A program made the position numbers and the translations under genes. The notes beneath the pieces are model-generated. The model saw only the letters and a list, made by a program, of their open reading frames with translations, did not search any database and was not told where the DNA came from. A DNA stretch of 64,000 nucleotides from positions 5,408,001 through 5,472,000 of the forward strand of contig NC_019973.1 in the NCBI RefSeq assembly GCF_000230995.2, written 5' to 3'. How positions within the stretch are numbered: position 1 is the stretch's first letter; every line of letters begins with the position of its first letter. This document shows positions 55,011 through 63,330 of the stretch, piece by piece. This DNA is from Mesorhizobium australicum WSM2073. GTDB lineage: Bacteria > Pseudomonadota > Alphaproteobacteria > Rhizobiales > Rhizobiaceae.

Positions 55011-56210
55011 TCAGGCGGCGAGTTTAGCGCGCTCGGCGATTGCCGCGGCGGGTGGAGCGGCGGTGTCGACGCCCATTTCATCAAGCGATTGCGCCGCCGC
55101 CTCGACGACGCGACGCATGACATGTTCGTCCATTTGGCCGATGCAGCCGACACGGAAGGAGTCCACGACCGTTAGCTTGCCGGGGTAGATGATGAAGCCC
55201 TTGTCCTTCATCAGTTCGTAGAAGCGATCGAAGGCGAAGTTGGCGTGGGCCGGGTTGAAGAAGGTGACGATGATCGGCGACAGCCAGCGGTCCTTGAGCA
55301 ATGTCTCAAAGCCGAGTTCGCGCATGCCCGACACCATGACGTCGCGGTTCCTGGTGTAGCGGGCACCACGGCCGGCGACGCCGCCTTCAGCCTCATGCTG
55401 GCGCAGCGCCTCCAGGAAAGCGGCGACGACATGCGTCGGCGGCGTGTAGCGCCACTGGCCGGTCTTGTTCATGTGCGCCCACTGCGCGTGGACGTCGAGC
55501 GACAGGGAATGGCTGCGCCCCTTGGCTGCCTCGAGTTCGCTCTTGCGGGCGATGATGAAGCCGAAGCCGGGCACGCCCTCGATGCATTTATTGGCCGACG
55601 AGACCATCGCCTCATAGCGGATCTCGTTGACGTCGAGCGCGACGGCGCCGAACGCGCTCATGGAATCGACCAGCAGCTTGCGGCCCTTGGCATGGACGGC
55701 CTCGGCGATCTCGGCGACCGGGTTCAAAATGCCGGAGCTGGTCTCGCAATGAATGGCGATGACGTGGGTGATGGCGTGGTCGGCTTCGAGCGCTGCCGCC
55801 ACCTCGTCGCCGCGCGGCGGCAGGTAATCGCCCTTGTCGATCAGCGTATAGGCGCGGCCGAGATACTGCATGGTCTGTGCGGCGCGAAGGCCGTAGGCAC
55901 CATTGGCCAGCACCAGAACCTTGCCATCCCTGGGCACGAACGACCCCAGCATCGCCTCGACGCAGAACGAGCCTGAGCCTTGCATCGGCACGCAGTCGAA
56001 CTCGCCATTGGTGTCACCGGTCAGCGCCAGCAGGCGGCGGCGCATGTCTGATGTCATGGCGCGGAAGTCGCCGTCCCACGATCCCCAGTCGCGCAGCATC
56101 GCCTGCTTGACCGAATAGGCCGTGGTGAGCGGCCCGGGGGTCAACAGATAGGGCTCGCCCAGCGCCGGCCTGGCCAGCGGCTCCGCGGCAAATTTCGTTT
56201 CGGCGAGCAT
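55011..56210 (-). CDS. phnW: 2-aminoethylphosphonate--pyruvate transaminase
   Basis: 399-residue fold-type I class V PLP enzyme: AEP plus pyruvate gives phosphonoacetaldehyde plus alanine. The N-terminal YLLTPGPLTTAYSVKQAML and RDWGSWDGDFRAMTSDMRR are PhnW hallmarks; Lys208 in SANKCIEGVPGF binds PLP; SMSAFGAV and SGILNP also fit. The ATG at 56210 has a GGAGGAC site; an extension to 56267 was rejected. It heads the AEP operon, divergent from the LysR gene, across 264 bases with the AT-rich motif and a palindrome. Confidence 0.95.
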   Translation of the reverse strand: MLAETKFAAEPLARPALGEPYLLTPGPLTTAYSVKQAMLRDWGSWDGDFRAMTSDMRRRLLALTGDTNGEFDCVPMQGSGSFCVEAMLGSFVPRDGKVLVLANGAYGLRAAQTMQYLGRAYTLIDKGDYLPPRGDEVAAALEADHAITHVIAIHCETSSGILNPVAEIAEAVHAKGRKLLVDSMSAFGAVALDVNEIRYEAMVSSANKCIEGVPGFGFIIARKSELEAAKGRSHSLSLDVHAQWAHMNKTGQWRYTPPTHVVAAFLEALRQHEAEGGVAGRGARYTRNRDVMVSGMRELGFETLLKDRWLSPIIVTFFNPAHANFAFDRFYELMKDKGFIIYPGKLTVVDSFRVGCIGQMDEHVMRRVVEAAAQSLDEMGVDTAAPPAAAIAERAKLAA

Positions 56211-56273
56211 GATGTCCTCCGACAGGTCGCTGCTTTTTTGATCTGGCGCATTGTTGGCTGAGGGCACATATTT

Positions 56274-56305
56274 GTAAAATCGTTATTTTGTATCGACGTA
56301 TCGAT
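56274..56305. promoter_or_regulatory. phnW/lysR divergent operators: AT-rich motif and ATCGA palindrome
   Basis: GTAAAATCG-TTATTTT at 56274-56289 matches the motif before phnS. Next to it, ATCGA-CGTA-TCGAT (56292-56305) is a palindrome with five-base arms. Both sit 64-95 bases upstream of phnW, where LysR proteins usually bind. The rest of the 264-base interval shows no gene. Confidence 0.45.
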
Positions 56306-56474
56306 TTCATTGATGATCCGATACAGACAGCAGAAGCTGCATGGCGCTCGTGACAGCTTCGTGAAACCCGGCAGGCCCATTCCAAGACATAAACCGAATC
56401 GTTTGTTTCCGGCTTTTGCATAGCAGGGCTTATGATAGGCTGCTGGTAACCAGAGAGGCTCGGGAGCGAAGAAG

Positions 56475-57344
56475 ATGCGCTATGTTCAGTTGCGGGCCTT
56501 TCATCAGGTGGCGATCTCCGGCGGCTTTTCGCGGGCGGCCGAAGCGCTGTTCCTGACCCAGCCGGCGATATCGGACCAGGTCCGCAAGCTCGAGGAAGAG
56601 TATGATGTCCTGCTGTTCAATCGTAACAAGAAGCAGGTCACGCTGACCCATTCCGGCCAGAAACTGCTCGAAATAACCCACCGCATGTTCGACACCGAGC
56701 AGCAGGCGCTTGAGCTTCTGACCGAGTCGCGCGCGCTGCGCTCCGGCACGCTGCGCATCGTCGCCGACGCCGCGCATCATCTGCTTCACATTCTCGGCAG
56801 CTTTCGCGCCCGCTATCCCGGAGTGCAGGTCTCGGTGCGTGCCGGAAACACCGAGACGGTGATCAGCAGCCTCTACAGCTACGATGCCGATATCGGCGTG
56901 CTGGGCGAGGTGCCCGCCGGACGCGACTTCGAGGTGCTGAAACTGAACTCGACGCCGATCATAGCCTTCACCTCGATCGATCATCCGCTGTCGGGGAAGA
57001 AATCGCTGACGCTCGCGCAGCTCGCACAGGAATCCCTGGTCATGCGCGAGCGCGGCTCGAAGACGCGCCAGAAGCTCGAAGACCTGGCCGCCGCGTCGAA
57101 GGTCGAACTCAGGCCTGTGATCGAGGCAGAAGGCCGCGAAGCCGTGCGCGAAATCGTCGCCTCGGGCGCCGGTATCGGCTTTGTCTCGGCGGCCGAATTC
57201 GGCCAGGATTCGCGGCTCGTCCCAATCACCATCGACGCGCCCGAGACCTTGATGGACGAGGCGCTGATCTGCCTGCGCGAGCGCAGCGGCGGCAAACTGG
57301 TGCGCGCCTTTCTCGACATGGCGCGCTCTATGTCGACGGATTAA
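56475..57344 (+). CDS. LysR-family regulator, probable AEP-operon activator
   Basis: 289-residue LysR protein. The HTH is at residues 1-60 (RAFHQVAISGGFSRAAEALF and QPAISDQVRKLEEEYDVLLF), followed by the co-inducer domain with its SGTLRIVADAAHHLLHILGS entry. It is divergent from phnW, as AEP-responsive LysR regulators commonly are, so AEP or phosphonoacetaldehyde is the likely inducer. Its stop TAA overlaps the stop of the converging flavoenzyme gene at 57341-57344. Confidence 0.9.
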   Translation: MRYVQLRAFHQVAISGGFSRAAEALFLTQPAISDQVRKLEEEYDVLLFNRNKKQVTLTHSGQKLLEITHRMFDTEQQALELLTESRALRSGTLRIVADAAHHLLHILGSFRARYPGVQVSVRAGNTETVISSLYSYDADIGVLGEVPAGRDFEVLKLNSTPIIAFTSIDHPLSGKKSLTLAQLAQESLVMRERGSKTRQKLEDLAAASKVELRPVIEAEGREAVREIVASGAGIGFVSAAEFGQDSRLVPITIDAPETLMDEALICLRERSGGKLVRAFLDMARSMSTD

Positions 57345-59818
57345 GCCGCGGCACGAACCTCCACCACATCGGCTTTCACCCGCTCCGATTTCGGATCGTA
57401 GGGGCTGCGCAGATGCACGGTAGCCGCATGGCGTACGCCGGCTAGATCGATCTCGAAATGGCCGCCGCTCAGGAACACAGCATCCACGCCGGTTTCGTTT
57501 TCGATCAAGCCGAGCGCCACTGACCGGCCAAGCGTATGGCCGTAGGCGGCCGAGCGGACCTCGCCGACCGGCCTGCCGTCGCGCAGGACCAACTCACCGC
57601 CCCACAGCATCGGCTCGGTGTCGTCGAGCGTAAGGAGCACGATACGCTTTGCCGGTCCCGACGACGACTTTGCCTCAACAAGCGCGTCATGGCCGATGAA
57701 CCCACCCGGTTTGTCCATGGCAACGGCAAAGCCAAGCCCCGCCTGCCAGGGATTGATATCAGGCGTCAGTTCCCGACCCCAGGCCCGAAAACCCTTTTCA
57801 ATGCGCAAGGCATCGAGCGCGTAGTAGCCGGCGTCGGCCAAACCGAATTCGCGGCCGCCCTCATGCAACGCCTCGTAGACGCCGACGGCGAATTCGGCCG
57901 GCACGATCAGTTCCCAGCCGAGTTCGCCGACATAGGTCATGCGGTTGGCATAGGCAGTGGCGTAGCCGATATCGATTTCGCGAATGCTGGCGAAGGGGAA
58001 GCCGGCGTTGGAAAGATCGGCCGACGACAGTTTGCAGAGGAGATCGCGCGAACGCGGCCCCATCAACGCCAGCACCGCGTAAGCAGAGGTAACGTCGGTC
58101 AGGACGGCGTGGGCATGGGCCGGAATGTTCTTGACGATCCAGTCGGCATCGTGGACCGCCTGGGCGGAGCCGGTAACGATGAGGAATCTTTCCGCGCCAA
58201 GCCGCATCACGGTGAGATCGCTTTCGTAACCGCCGCGCGCATTGAGCACGCCGGTGTAGACCGACGTGCCGACCGGCACATTGATGTCGCCGGCGCAGAT
58301 GCGGTTCAACACGGCACAGGCATCGCGGCCCTGGACAAGAAGCTTGGCGAAGGAGGTCTGGTCGAAGATGGCGACGGCTTCGCGCGTCGCCTTCATCTCG
58401 CGCCGCACGGCCTCGTGCCAGTTCTGGCGACCGAAGGCATAGTCGTTCCCGGCTTTCTCTCCCGGCGCCGCGAACCAGTTGGCACGCTCCCAGCCCATCT
58501 TGGAACCGAAGCAGGCGCCCTTGGCGGCGAGCCGATCATAGAGCGGCGAGCGGCGGAACGGCCGCGCGGTATCCAATTCGCGGTTCGGCCACGGCATGGC
58601 GTAATGCAGGCCGAGCGTCTCCTTGACGCGGTCATGCAGCCAGCGCGGATTGTTGTTGAAAGCGGCGAAGCGCCTGATGTCGACCGGCCACAAATCCATG
58701 GTCGGCGCGCCGTTGACGATCCATTCGGCCAGTGCCTTGCCGGCGCCACCGGCACTGGCAATGCCCATCGAATTGAAGCCAGCGCCGACATAGAAATTCT
58801 TCAACTCCGGCGCCTCGCCGAGGAGGAAATTGTTGTCCGGCGTGAAGCTTTCGGGTCCGTTGTAGAATTTCTTGACTTCGGCCTGCGCCAGCTGCGGCAC
58901 GCGCACCAGCGCGTTTTCCATCAGGATCTCGAACTGGTCCCAGTCGTCGGGCAGCAGCGCGAATTCGAAATTTTCGGGAATGCCGTTCATGCCCCACGGC
59001 TTGGCGTGCGGCTCGAAGCCACCCATCACCAGACCGCCGACCTCCTCCTTGAAGTAGATGAAGCCATCGGGGTCGCGCATCACAGGCAGGTCCGGATGCA
59101 CACCCTCGATCCGGCCGGTGACGATGTACATGTGCTCGGCCGAGTGCAGCGGCACCGAGACGCCGCACATCAGCCCGACCTTGCGGGCCCATTGGCCGGC
59201 GCAGTTGACGACGATCTCGGCGGCGATGTCGCCGCGGTCCGTCTCGACGCCGCAGGCGACGCCGTTTTTCACCGTGATGCCGGTGACCTGCACCCGCTCG
59301 AAGATTTTGACGCCACCATTGCGCGCGCCCTTGGCCAGCGATTGCGTGAGATCGGTGGGATTGGCCTTGCCGTCTCCGGGCAGCCAGACGGCGCCGACCA
59401 GATCGTCTGTCGCCATCACCGGCCAGAGCTCGGCTGCCTCGCGAGGCGAGATGACGTCGATCTCGACCCCTTGGGCACGCGCCGACGCGGCCGTGCGCTT
59501 CAACACCGCCATGCGGTCGGTGGTGCGCGCGACGGATAGCGAACCGCAGTTCTTCCAGCCGGTGGCGAGGCCGGTCTCGGCCTCCAGTTCGCTGTAGAGC
59601 TGCGTGGAGTACCGGATCAGGCTGGTCATGTTGGAATGGCTGCGCAGCTGACCGACAAGACCGGCCGCGTGCCAGGTGGTGCCGCCGCTGAGCTGTCCCT
59701 GCTCAAGCAGCACCACATCGCTCCAGCCCAGCTTGGTCAGATGATAGGCGACCGAGCAGCCGATGATGCCGCCGCCGACAATGACAATTCGAGCCTGGGT
59801 GGGAAATTCATGTGCCAT
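57341..59818 (-). CDS. Dimethylglycine dehydrogenase-like FAD/GcvT protein
   Basis: 825-residue two-part enzyme. The N-terminal DAO-type FAD domain has VIVGGGIIGCSVAYHL (GGGIIG at 15-20) and GTTWHAAGL with His50, the covalent-FAD histidine in dimethylglycine/sarcosine dehydrogenases. From about residue 430 the GcvT-like folate-binding domains follow, ending with an ARHAATVHLR type C-terminus. These enzymes demethylate N-methyl amines and pass formaldehyde to tetrahydrofolate. The usual substrates are dimethylglycine or sarcosine; its place beside the AEP cluster raises N-methylated AEP as an alternative, though the shared strand and convergence with the LysR gene do not prove it. Confidence 0.88.
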   Translation of the reverse strand: MAHEFPTQARIVIVGGGIIGCSVAYHLTKLGWSDVVLLEQGQLSGGTTWHAAGLVGQLRSHSNMTSLIRYSTQLYSELEAETGLATGWKNCGSLSVARTTDRMAVLKRTAASARAQGVEIDVISPREAAELWPVMATDDLVGAVWLPGDGKANPTDLTQSLAKGARNGGVKIFERVQVTGITVKNGVACGVETDRGDIAAEIVVNCAGQWARKVGLMCGVSVPLHSAEHMYIVTGRIEGVHPDLPVMRDPDGFIYFKEEVGGLVMGGFEPHAKPWGMNGIPENFEFALLPDDWDQFEILMENALVRVPQLAQAEVKKFYNGPESFTPDNNFLLGEAPELKNFYVGAGFNSMGIASAGGAGKALAEWIVNGAPTMDLWPVDIRRFAAFNNNPRWLHDRVKETLGLHYAMPWPNRELDTARPFRRSPLYDRLAAKGACFGSKMGWERANWFAAPGEKAGNDYAFGRQNWHEAVRREMKATREAVAIFDQTSFAKLLVQGRDACAVLNRICAGDINVPVGTSVYTGVLNARGGYESDLTVMRLGAERFLIVTGSAQAVHDADWIVKNIPAHAHAVLTDVTSAYAVLALMGPRSRDLLCKLSSADLSNAGFPFASIREIDIGYATAYANRMTYVGELGWELIVPAEFAVGVYEALHEGGREFGLADAGYYALDALRIEKGFRAWGRELTPDINPWQAGLGFAVAMDKPGGFIGHDALVEAKSSSGPAKRIVLLTLDDTEPMLWGGELVLRDGRPVGEVRSAAYGHTLGRSVALGLIENETGVDAVFLSGGHFEIDLAGVRHAATVHLRSPYDPKSERVKADVVEVRAAA

Positions 59819-59868
59819 GAGCGTTCCGCCATTTGAGGGATGGCCGAGACATTACCATGGGAAAACCA

Positions 59869-59898
59869 AATATCAACTCATAATATCACAAAATATCA
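59869..59898 (-). promoter_or_regulatory. Triple TGATATT repeat upstream of the flavoenzyme gene
   Basis: AATATCA (TGATATT on the gene's strand) occurs at 59869-59875, 59882-59888 and 59892-59898, spaced 13 and 10 bases, in the 82-base gap between the flavoenzyme start and the DeoR stop. DeoR-type regulators bind such short repeats. The adjacent DeoR gene is the obvious candidate protein. Confidence 0.45.
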
Positions 59899-59900
59899 CA

Positions 59901-60689
59901 TCAAGCTGCAACGATGAGTTCAGGCCCCCTGTGCGAAAGCGCCTCGGCAAGCGCGAATTCGGGGTCGGTGTCGACGATTACCCCAGCGGCACGTTCGAAA
60001 TTCGGAATTCTGAGCGGCGTCAGCTTGCCGAATTTGCTGCTGTCGAGCACGAAATAGGCCTTGCCGGCGAGGCTGATCATCCGGCCCCGCTGTTCGGCCC
60101 CGGCGCGGGTGAAATCGGTCACCTCGCCGACCGGAGACAGCGCTCCGCCACCCAGAAAGGCCATATCGACGCGAAAGCGCGCCATCGCATCGAGCGTGTC
60201 GATGCCGGAAGCCGCCTCCTCGCCCGGGTCGACTTCGCCGCCCAGCATGTGCACGCGCATGCCGGGAACATGGCATAGGTGCAGCGCTATCTTCAGGCTG
60301 GCCGTGCAGATCGTCAGATCGCGCAGTTCCGTCATTGCATGCGCGATGGCCAAAGTGGTGGTGCCGGAATCGAGAAAGACCACCATGCCATCCCGGACCA
60401 GCCCGGCGGCCGCCCTGCCGATCGCGGCCTTGCCTTGGGCATTTTCCTGGCTGCGCTGGCTCATCGCGGGTTCGCTCGGTTCGAAGCGGGCGGCCCCGCC
60501 ATGCACGATGCCGAGCCTGCCCTGGTCGGAAAGCAGCTTCAAATCGCGGCGGATGGTTTCGCGCGAGACGTCGAAGAACCCAGCCAGTTCGGCGACGCTA
60601 ACGGAACCCTGGGCGCCCAGCCGCCGCAGGATCTCGTCATGGCGGCGCGGGGCAAGGGCACGTGCCGGCAGGCGGCTGACGGGAGACAT
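59901..60689 (-). CDS. DeoR/GlpR-family transcriptional regulator
   Basis: 262-residue regulator. DeoR HTH at about residues 15-70 (RHDEILRRLGAQGSVSVAEL and DVSRETIRRDLKLLSDQGRL); the C-terminal DeoRC sensor domain has VFLDSGTTTLAIA and the late FDSSKFGKLTP-like element (here LDSSKFGKLTP), which bind a phosphosugar or related ligand. The ATG at 60689 has GAGGA before it; the open frame runs to 61016 only because a decayed FCD fragment lies in the same frame. It is upstream of the flavoenzyme gene and may control it. Confidence 0.9.
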   Translation of the reverse strand: MSPVSRLPARALAPRRHDEILRRLGAQGSVSVAELAGFFDVSRETIRRDLKLLSDQGRLGIVHGGAARFEPSEPAMSQRSQENAQGKAAIGRAAAGLVRDGMVVFLDSGTTTLAIAHAMTELRDLTICTASLKIALHLCHVPGMRVHMLGGEVDPGEEAASGIDTLDAMARFRVDMAFLGGGALSPVGEVTDFTRAGAEQRGRMISLAGKAYFVLDSSKFGKLTPLRIPNFERAAGVIVDTDPEFALAEALSHRGPELIVAA

Positions 60690-60827
60690 GGCATCCTCGT
60701 GTCGAGCATTGATGTTGCAATATGTGGCAGCGAACCGGCGCGGTGGCAACCACGCGCCACGCTTGCGGGCGGCCCCCTGCCCTTCGGGCTTAGAATTTTC
60801 GCGACAACCGCCGCCATCCGTCGCGTT

Positions 60828-61016
60828 GACCAGCGTGTCGCTTCCCTCGCGAAGATGCTGTCTCAGAACGCTCACCGCCTTCTTGCCATCGCGCCGGCGG
60901 CAGGCGGTCAGCAGATCGCGGTGTTCGCTCTGCGAGCGGGTGCGATAATCCGGATTCGACAGCTCGAGCAGAAGAGTGGGTCCGCCCGGCATGGTCCGGG
61001 CGGAGAAATCAGTCAA
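60828..61016 (-). pseudogene. Remnant of a GntR-family FCD domain
   Basis: A 63-codon stretch reads like the C-terminal helices of a GntR FCD regulator: PDYRTRSQSEHRDLLTACRR, then KKAVSVLRQHLREGSDTLV. There is no N-terminal part and no HTH; the upstream end abuts and overlaps the doeB stop. It is the same frame as the DeoR gene but belongs to no intact gene. GntR-family regulators commonly accompany ectoine-use genes, so it may be the trace of a deleted regulator. The remaining bases 60690-60827 show no other feature. Confidence 0.6.
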
Positions 61017-62014
61017 TCGACCTTTACGGCGACCACCGCGGCGCAGTCGCCGGCCTTGACCAGGCCAGGGAAATGCCGCGCCGCCAGCATGCCCGACATT
61101 TTGGCCCGGATTTCCCGCGGCGCGACGCCGGTGCGGCCGGTGGAATGAATGCGGGCCACCACCGCGCCTTCTTCGACAGGTTCGCCGAGATCGACCATGG
61201 TTTCGATCATGCCGTCATCCTCGGCGAAGCAGAAGCAATCGCCCGAGGGCATGTCCAGCCACTGCGTTCTGCCCGTCTCGACCGCCCCGGCGACGATACC
61301 AGCATGACGCAGCACGTTGAGGATGCCGCGGCGCGCGATCCGCACCGTCTCGGCTCGCGACGTACCGCCACCGCCGAGCTCGGTGGTGACGAAGACCTTG
61401 CCCATCTCTTCGGCCGCCGTGTCATACATGCCGATCGCATCGATCTCGGTCATGCGCATCGAGAATGGTGCCGAGAATGCCGCCACCGCGGCAAAGGCTT
61501 TCTGCTCCAGCGCCTTGTCGGGCAAAGTGTGGGCGGCACAGAACGGTACGAAATCCAGCGTCCTGCCGCCGGAATGGAAGTCGAAGACGATGTCGGCGTG
61601 GGGAAGCAGCTCGCGTTGGAAATAATCGGCGATCTTCTGCGTCACCGTGCCGTCGGGCCGGCCGGGGAAACTGCGGTTCATGTTGCCCTTGTCGATCGGC
61701 GAGGTGCGCGTGCCGGCCCGAAAAGCAGGATAGTTCATCGCCGGCACGATTATGACGGTGCCGCTGACCTGGCTGGGATCGAGCGTGCGGGCGAGTTCGT
61801 AGAGCGCCAGCGGCCCTTCATACTCGTCGCCATGATTGCCGCCGGTCAGCAGCGCCGCCGGCCCCTTGCCGTTGCGGATGACGCAGATCGGGATCATCAC
61901 CGAGCCCCAGGCCGAGTCGTCGCGGCTATAGGGCAGGCGCAGGAAACCATGCTGGACGCCGTCACGATCGAAATCGACGGTCGGCGTGACCGGCGACGGG
62001 CGAAGACTGGACAT
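61013..62014 (-). CDS. doeB: N-alpha-acetyl-L-2,4-diaminobutyrate deacetylase
   Basis: 333-residue zinc deacylase of the succinylglutamate desuccinylase/aspartoacylase family. It removes acetate from N-alpha-acetyl-diaminobutyrate, the second step of ectoine breakdown. Metal motifs: GGNHGDEYEGP (His and Glu) and FDFHSGG (His). The ATG at 62014 is chosen; the longer frame to 62062 overlaps the doeA stop. It follows doeA by five bases, in the same order as rhizobial eutD-eutE. Confidence 0.92.
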   Translation of the reverse strand: MSSLRPSPVTPTVDFDRDGVQHGFLRLPYSRDDSAWGSVMIPICVIRNGKGPAALLTGGNHGDEYEGPLALYELARTLDPSQVSGTVIIVPAMNYPAFRAGTRTSPIDKGNMNRSFPGRPDGTVTQKIADYFQRELLPHADIVFDFHSGGRTLDFVPFCAAHTLPDKALEQKAFAAVAAFSAPFSMRMTEIDAIGMYDTAAEEMGKVFVTTELGGGGTSRAETVRIARRGILNVLRHAGIVAGAVETGRTQWLDMPSGDCFCFAEDDGMIETMVDLGEPVEEGAVVARIHSTGRTGVAPREIRAKMSGMLAARHFPGLVKAGDCAAVVAVKVD

Positions 62015-62019
62015 CGGGC

Positions 62020-63198
62020 TCAATCCTTCACCACCAGCTTGCGCGGCACGTTGGCCAGGCACTCCACACCGGTTTCGGTGATCAGGATGGATTCAGTGAT
62101 CTCCAGCCCCATCGTCTCCAGCCACAGGCCGGTCATGAAATGGAAGGTCATGCCGGGCTTGAGTTCGGTGCGATCTCCGGGGCGCAGGCTCATCGTGCGC
62201 TCGCCCCAGTCCGGTGGATAGGAAAGCCCGATCGAATAGCCGGTGCGGTTGTCCTTGACGATGCCGTATTTCTTCAACACGGCGAAGAAGGCATTGGCGA
62301 TGTCCTCGCAGGCATTACCCGGCTTTGCGGCGGCAAGGCCAGCTTCCATGCCTTCCAGCGTTGCCTTCTCGGCATCGAGGAATTCCTGCGTCGGCTTGCC
62401 GAGGAAGACGGTGCGCGACAGCGGGCAATGGTACCTGTTGTAGCAGCCGGCGATCTCGAAGAAAGTGCCCTCGCCCGACTTCATCGGCTTATCGTCCCAG
62501 GTCAGGTGCGGCGCCGAGGCGTCGGCGCCCGAGGGCAGCAGCGGCACGATCGCGGGATAGTCACCGCCAATGCCGCCGACGCCGCGCGTGCCGGCATCGT
62601 AGATCTCGGCGACGAGATCGTTCTTACGCATGCCGACTTCGATCTTGTCGACGATGCGCTGGTGCATCGCCTCGACGATACGGGCGGCCTTGCGCATATA
62701 GTCGATCTCGGTTGGGCTCTTCACCGCGCGCTGCCAGTTGACCAGCGCGGTGGCATCGACGAAACGGGCGTTGGGCAGATGCTTCTGCAGCGAGGCGAAG
62801 GCGGCGGCGGAGAACCAGTAATTGTCCATCTCGACGCCGACGGTGAGCTTGCCCCAGCCGCGATCGGTCAGCACACTCGACAGGAAATCCATCGGGTGGC
62901 GCTCGGTCGACTGCACATAGTGGTCGGCATAGCCGACGATGTTGTCATGGGCGAGGTAGGCGGTGCGCTTGGCGCCGTTCGCGTCCTGGCCACGGCCGTA
63001 CCAGACCGGCTCGCCCGATGGCGGCACGATGACCGCCTGGTGGACGTAGAAGGACCAGCCGTCGTAGCCGGTGAGCCAGGCCATGTTGGAGGGATCGCTG
63101 ACGATCAAAAGATCGACGCCTTTCGCCTCCATGGCTTTCCGCGTCTTGGCGAGGCGTTCCGCATATTCGCTTCGCGAGAATTTCAGGTTTGGCAGCAT
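62020..63198 (-). CDS. doeA: Ectoine hydrolase
   Basis: 392-residue member of the M24 (pita-bread) family resembling creatinase. It opens the ectoine ring to give N-acetyl-diaminobutyrate. The N-terminal creatinase-like domain has NMAWLTGYDGWSFYVHQ, and the C-terminal domain shows PHLTWDDKP, GTFFEIAGCYNRYHCPLSR and HFMTGLWLETMG typical of ectoine hydrolases; several of the M24 metal ligands are changed, as in that subfamily. Called eutD in Sinorhizobium. Upstream lies the palindromic element (63223-63318) and then eutC. Confidence 0.93.
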   Translation of the reverse strand: MLPNLKFSRSEYAERLAKTRKAMEAKGVDLLIVSDPSNMAWLTGYDGWSFYVHQAVIVPPSGEPVWYGRGQDANGAKRTAYLAHDNIVGYADHYVQSTERHPMDFLSSVLTDRGWGKLTVGVEMDNYWFSAAAFASLQKHLPNARFVDATALVNWQRAVKSPTEIDYMRKAARIVEAMHQRIVDKIEVGMRKNDLVAEIYDAGTRGVGGIGGDYPAIVPLLPSGADASAPHLTWDDKPMKSGEGTFFEIAGCYNRYHCPLSRTVFLGKPTQEFLDAEKATLEGMEAGLAAAKPGNACEDIANAFFAVLKKYGIVKDNRTGYSIGLSYPPDWGERTMSLRPGDRTELKPGMTFHFMTGLWLETMGLEITESILITETGVECLANVPRKLVVKD

Positions 63199-63222
63199 TT
63201 TGTTGGTCCTCGTTTGTTGGGG

Positions 63223-63318
63223 CTGGAGCCCGTTTCAACTCGTTGAATCCGGCTCCAGGGAATTTTTTGATTGAGCATGATGCTGGGGAAACCGGTTGCC
63301 ATTTTCCGGATCATGCTC
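63223..63318. repeat. Nested palindromic element between eutC and doeA
   Basis: Two inverted repeats in tandem. The first is CTGGAGCC (63223-63230) with GGCTCCAG (63251-63258), enclosing TTCAA-CTCG-TTGAA. The second is GAGCATGAT (63273-63281) with ATCATGCTC (63310-63318) and a 28-base inner part containing GGAAACCGGTT. The second closely resembles the dispersed palindromes common in Mesorhizobium and relatives. A TTTTTT run lies between them on the plus strand, but the operon runs minus, so a terminator role is doubtful. Confidence 0.7.
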
Positions 63319-63330
63319 CTGCGGCCGGCG

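Noticed and set aside
57536..59539. A 667-codon plus-strand frame opposite the flavoenzyme gene.
   Set aside because: Shadow frame; the sequence is Arg/His/Asp-rich with no domain pattern, while the minus strand has full FAD and GcvT motifs.
59901..61016. A 371-codon open frame could be one protein with an FCD-like start and a DeoR end.
   Set aside because: The DeoR gene has a proper start at 60689 with a GAGGA site, and the preceding region is a truncated FCD fragment joined only by an open frame.
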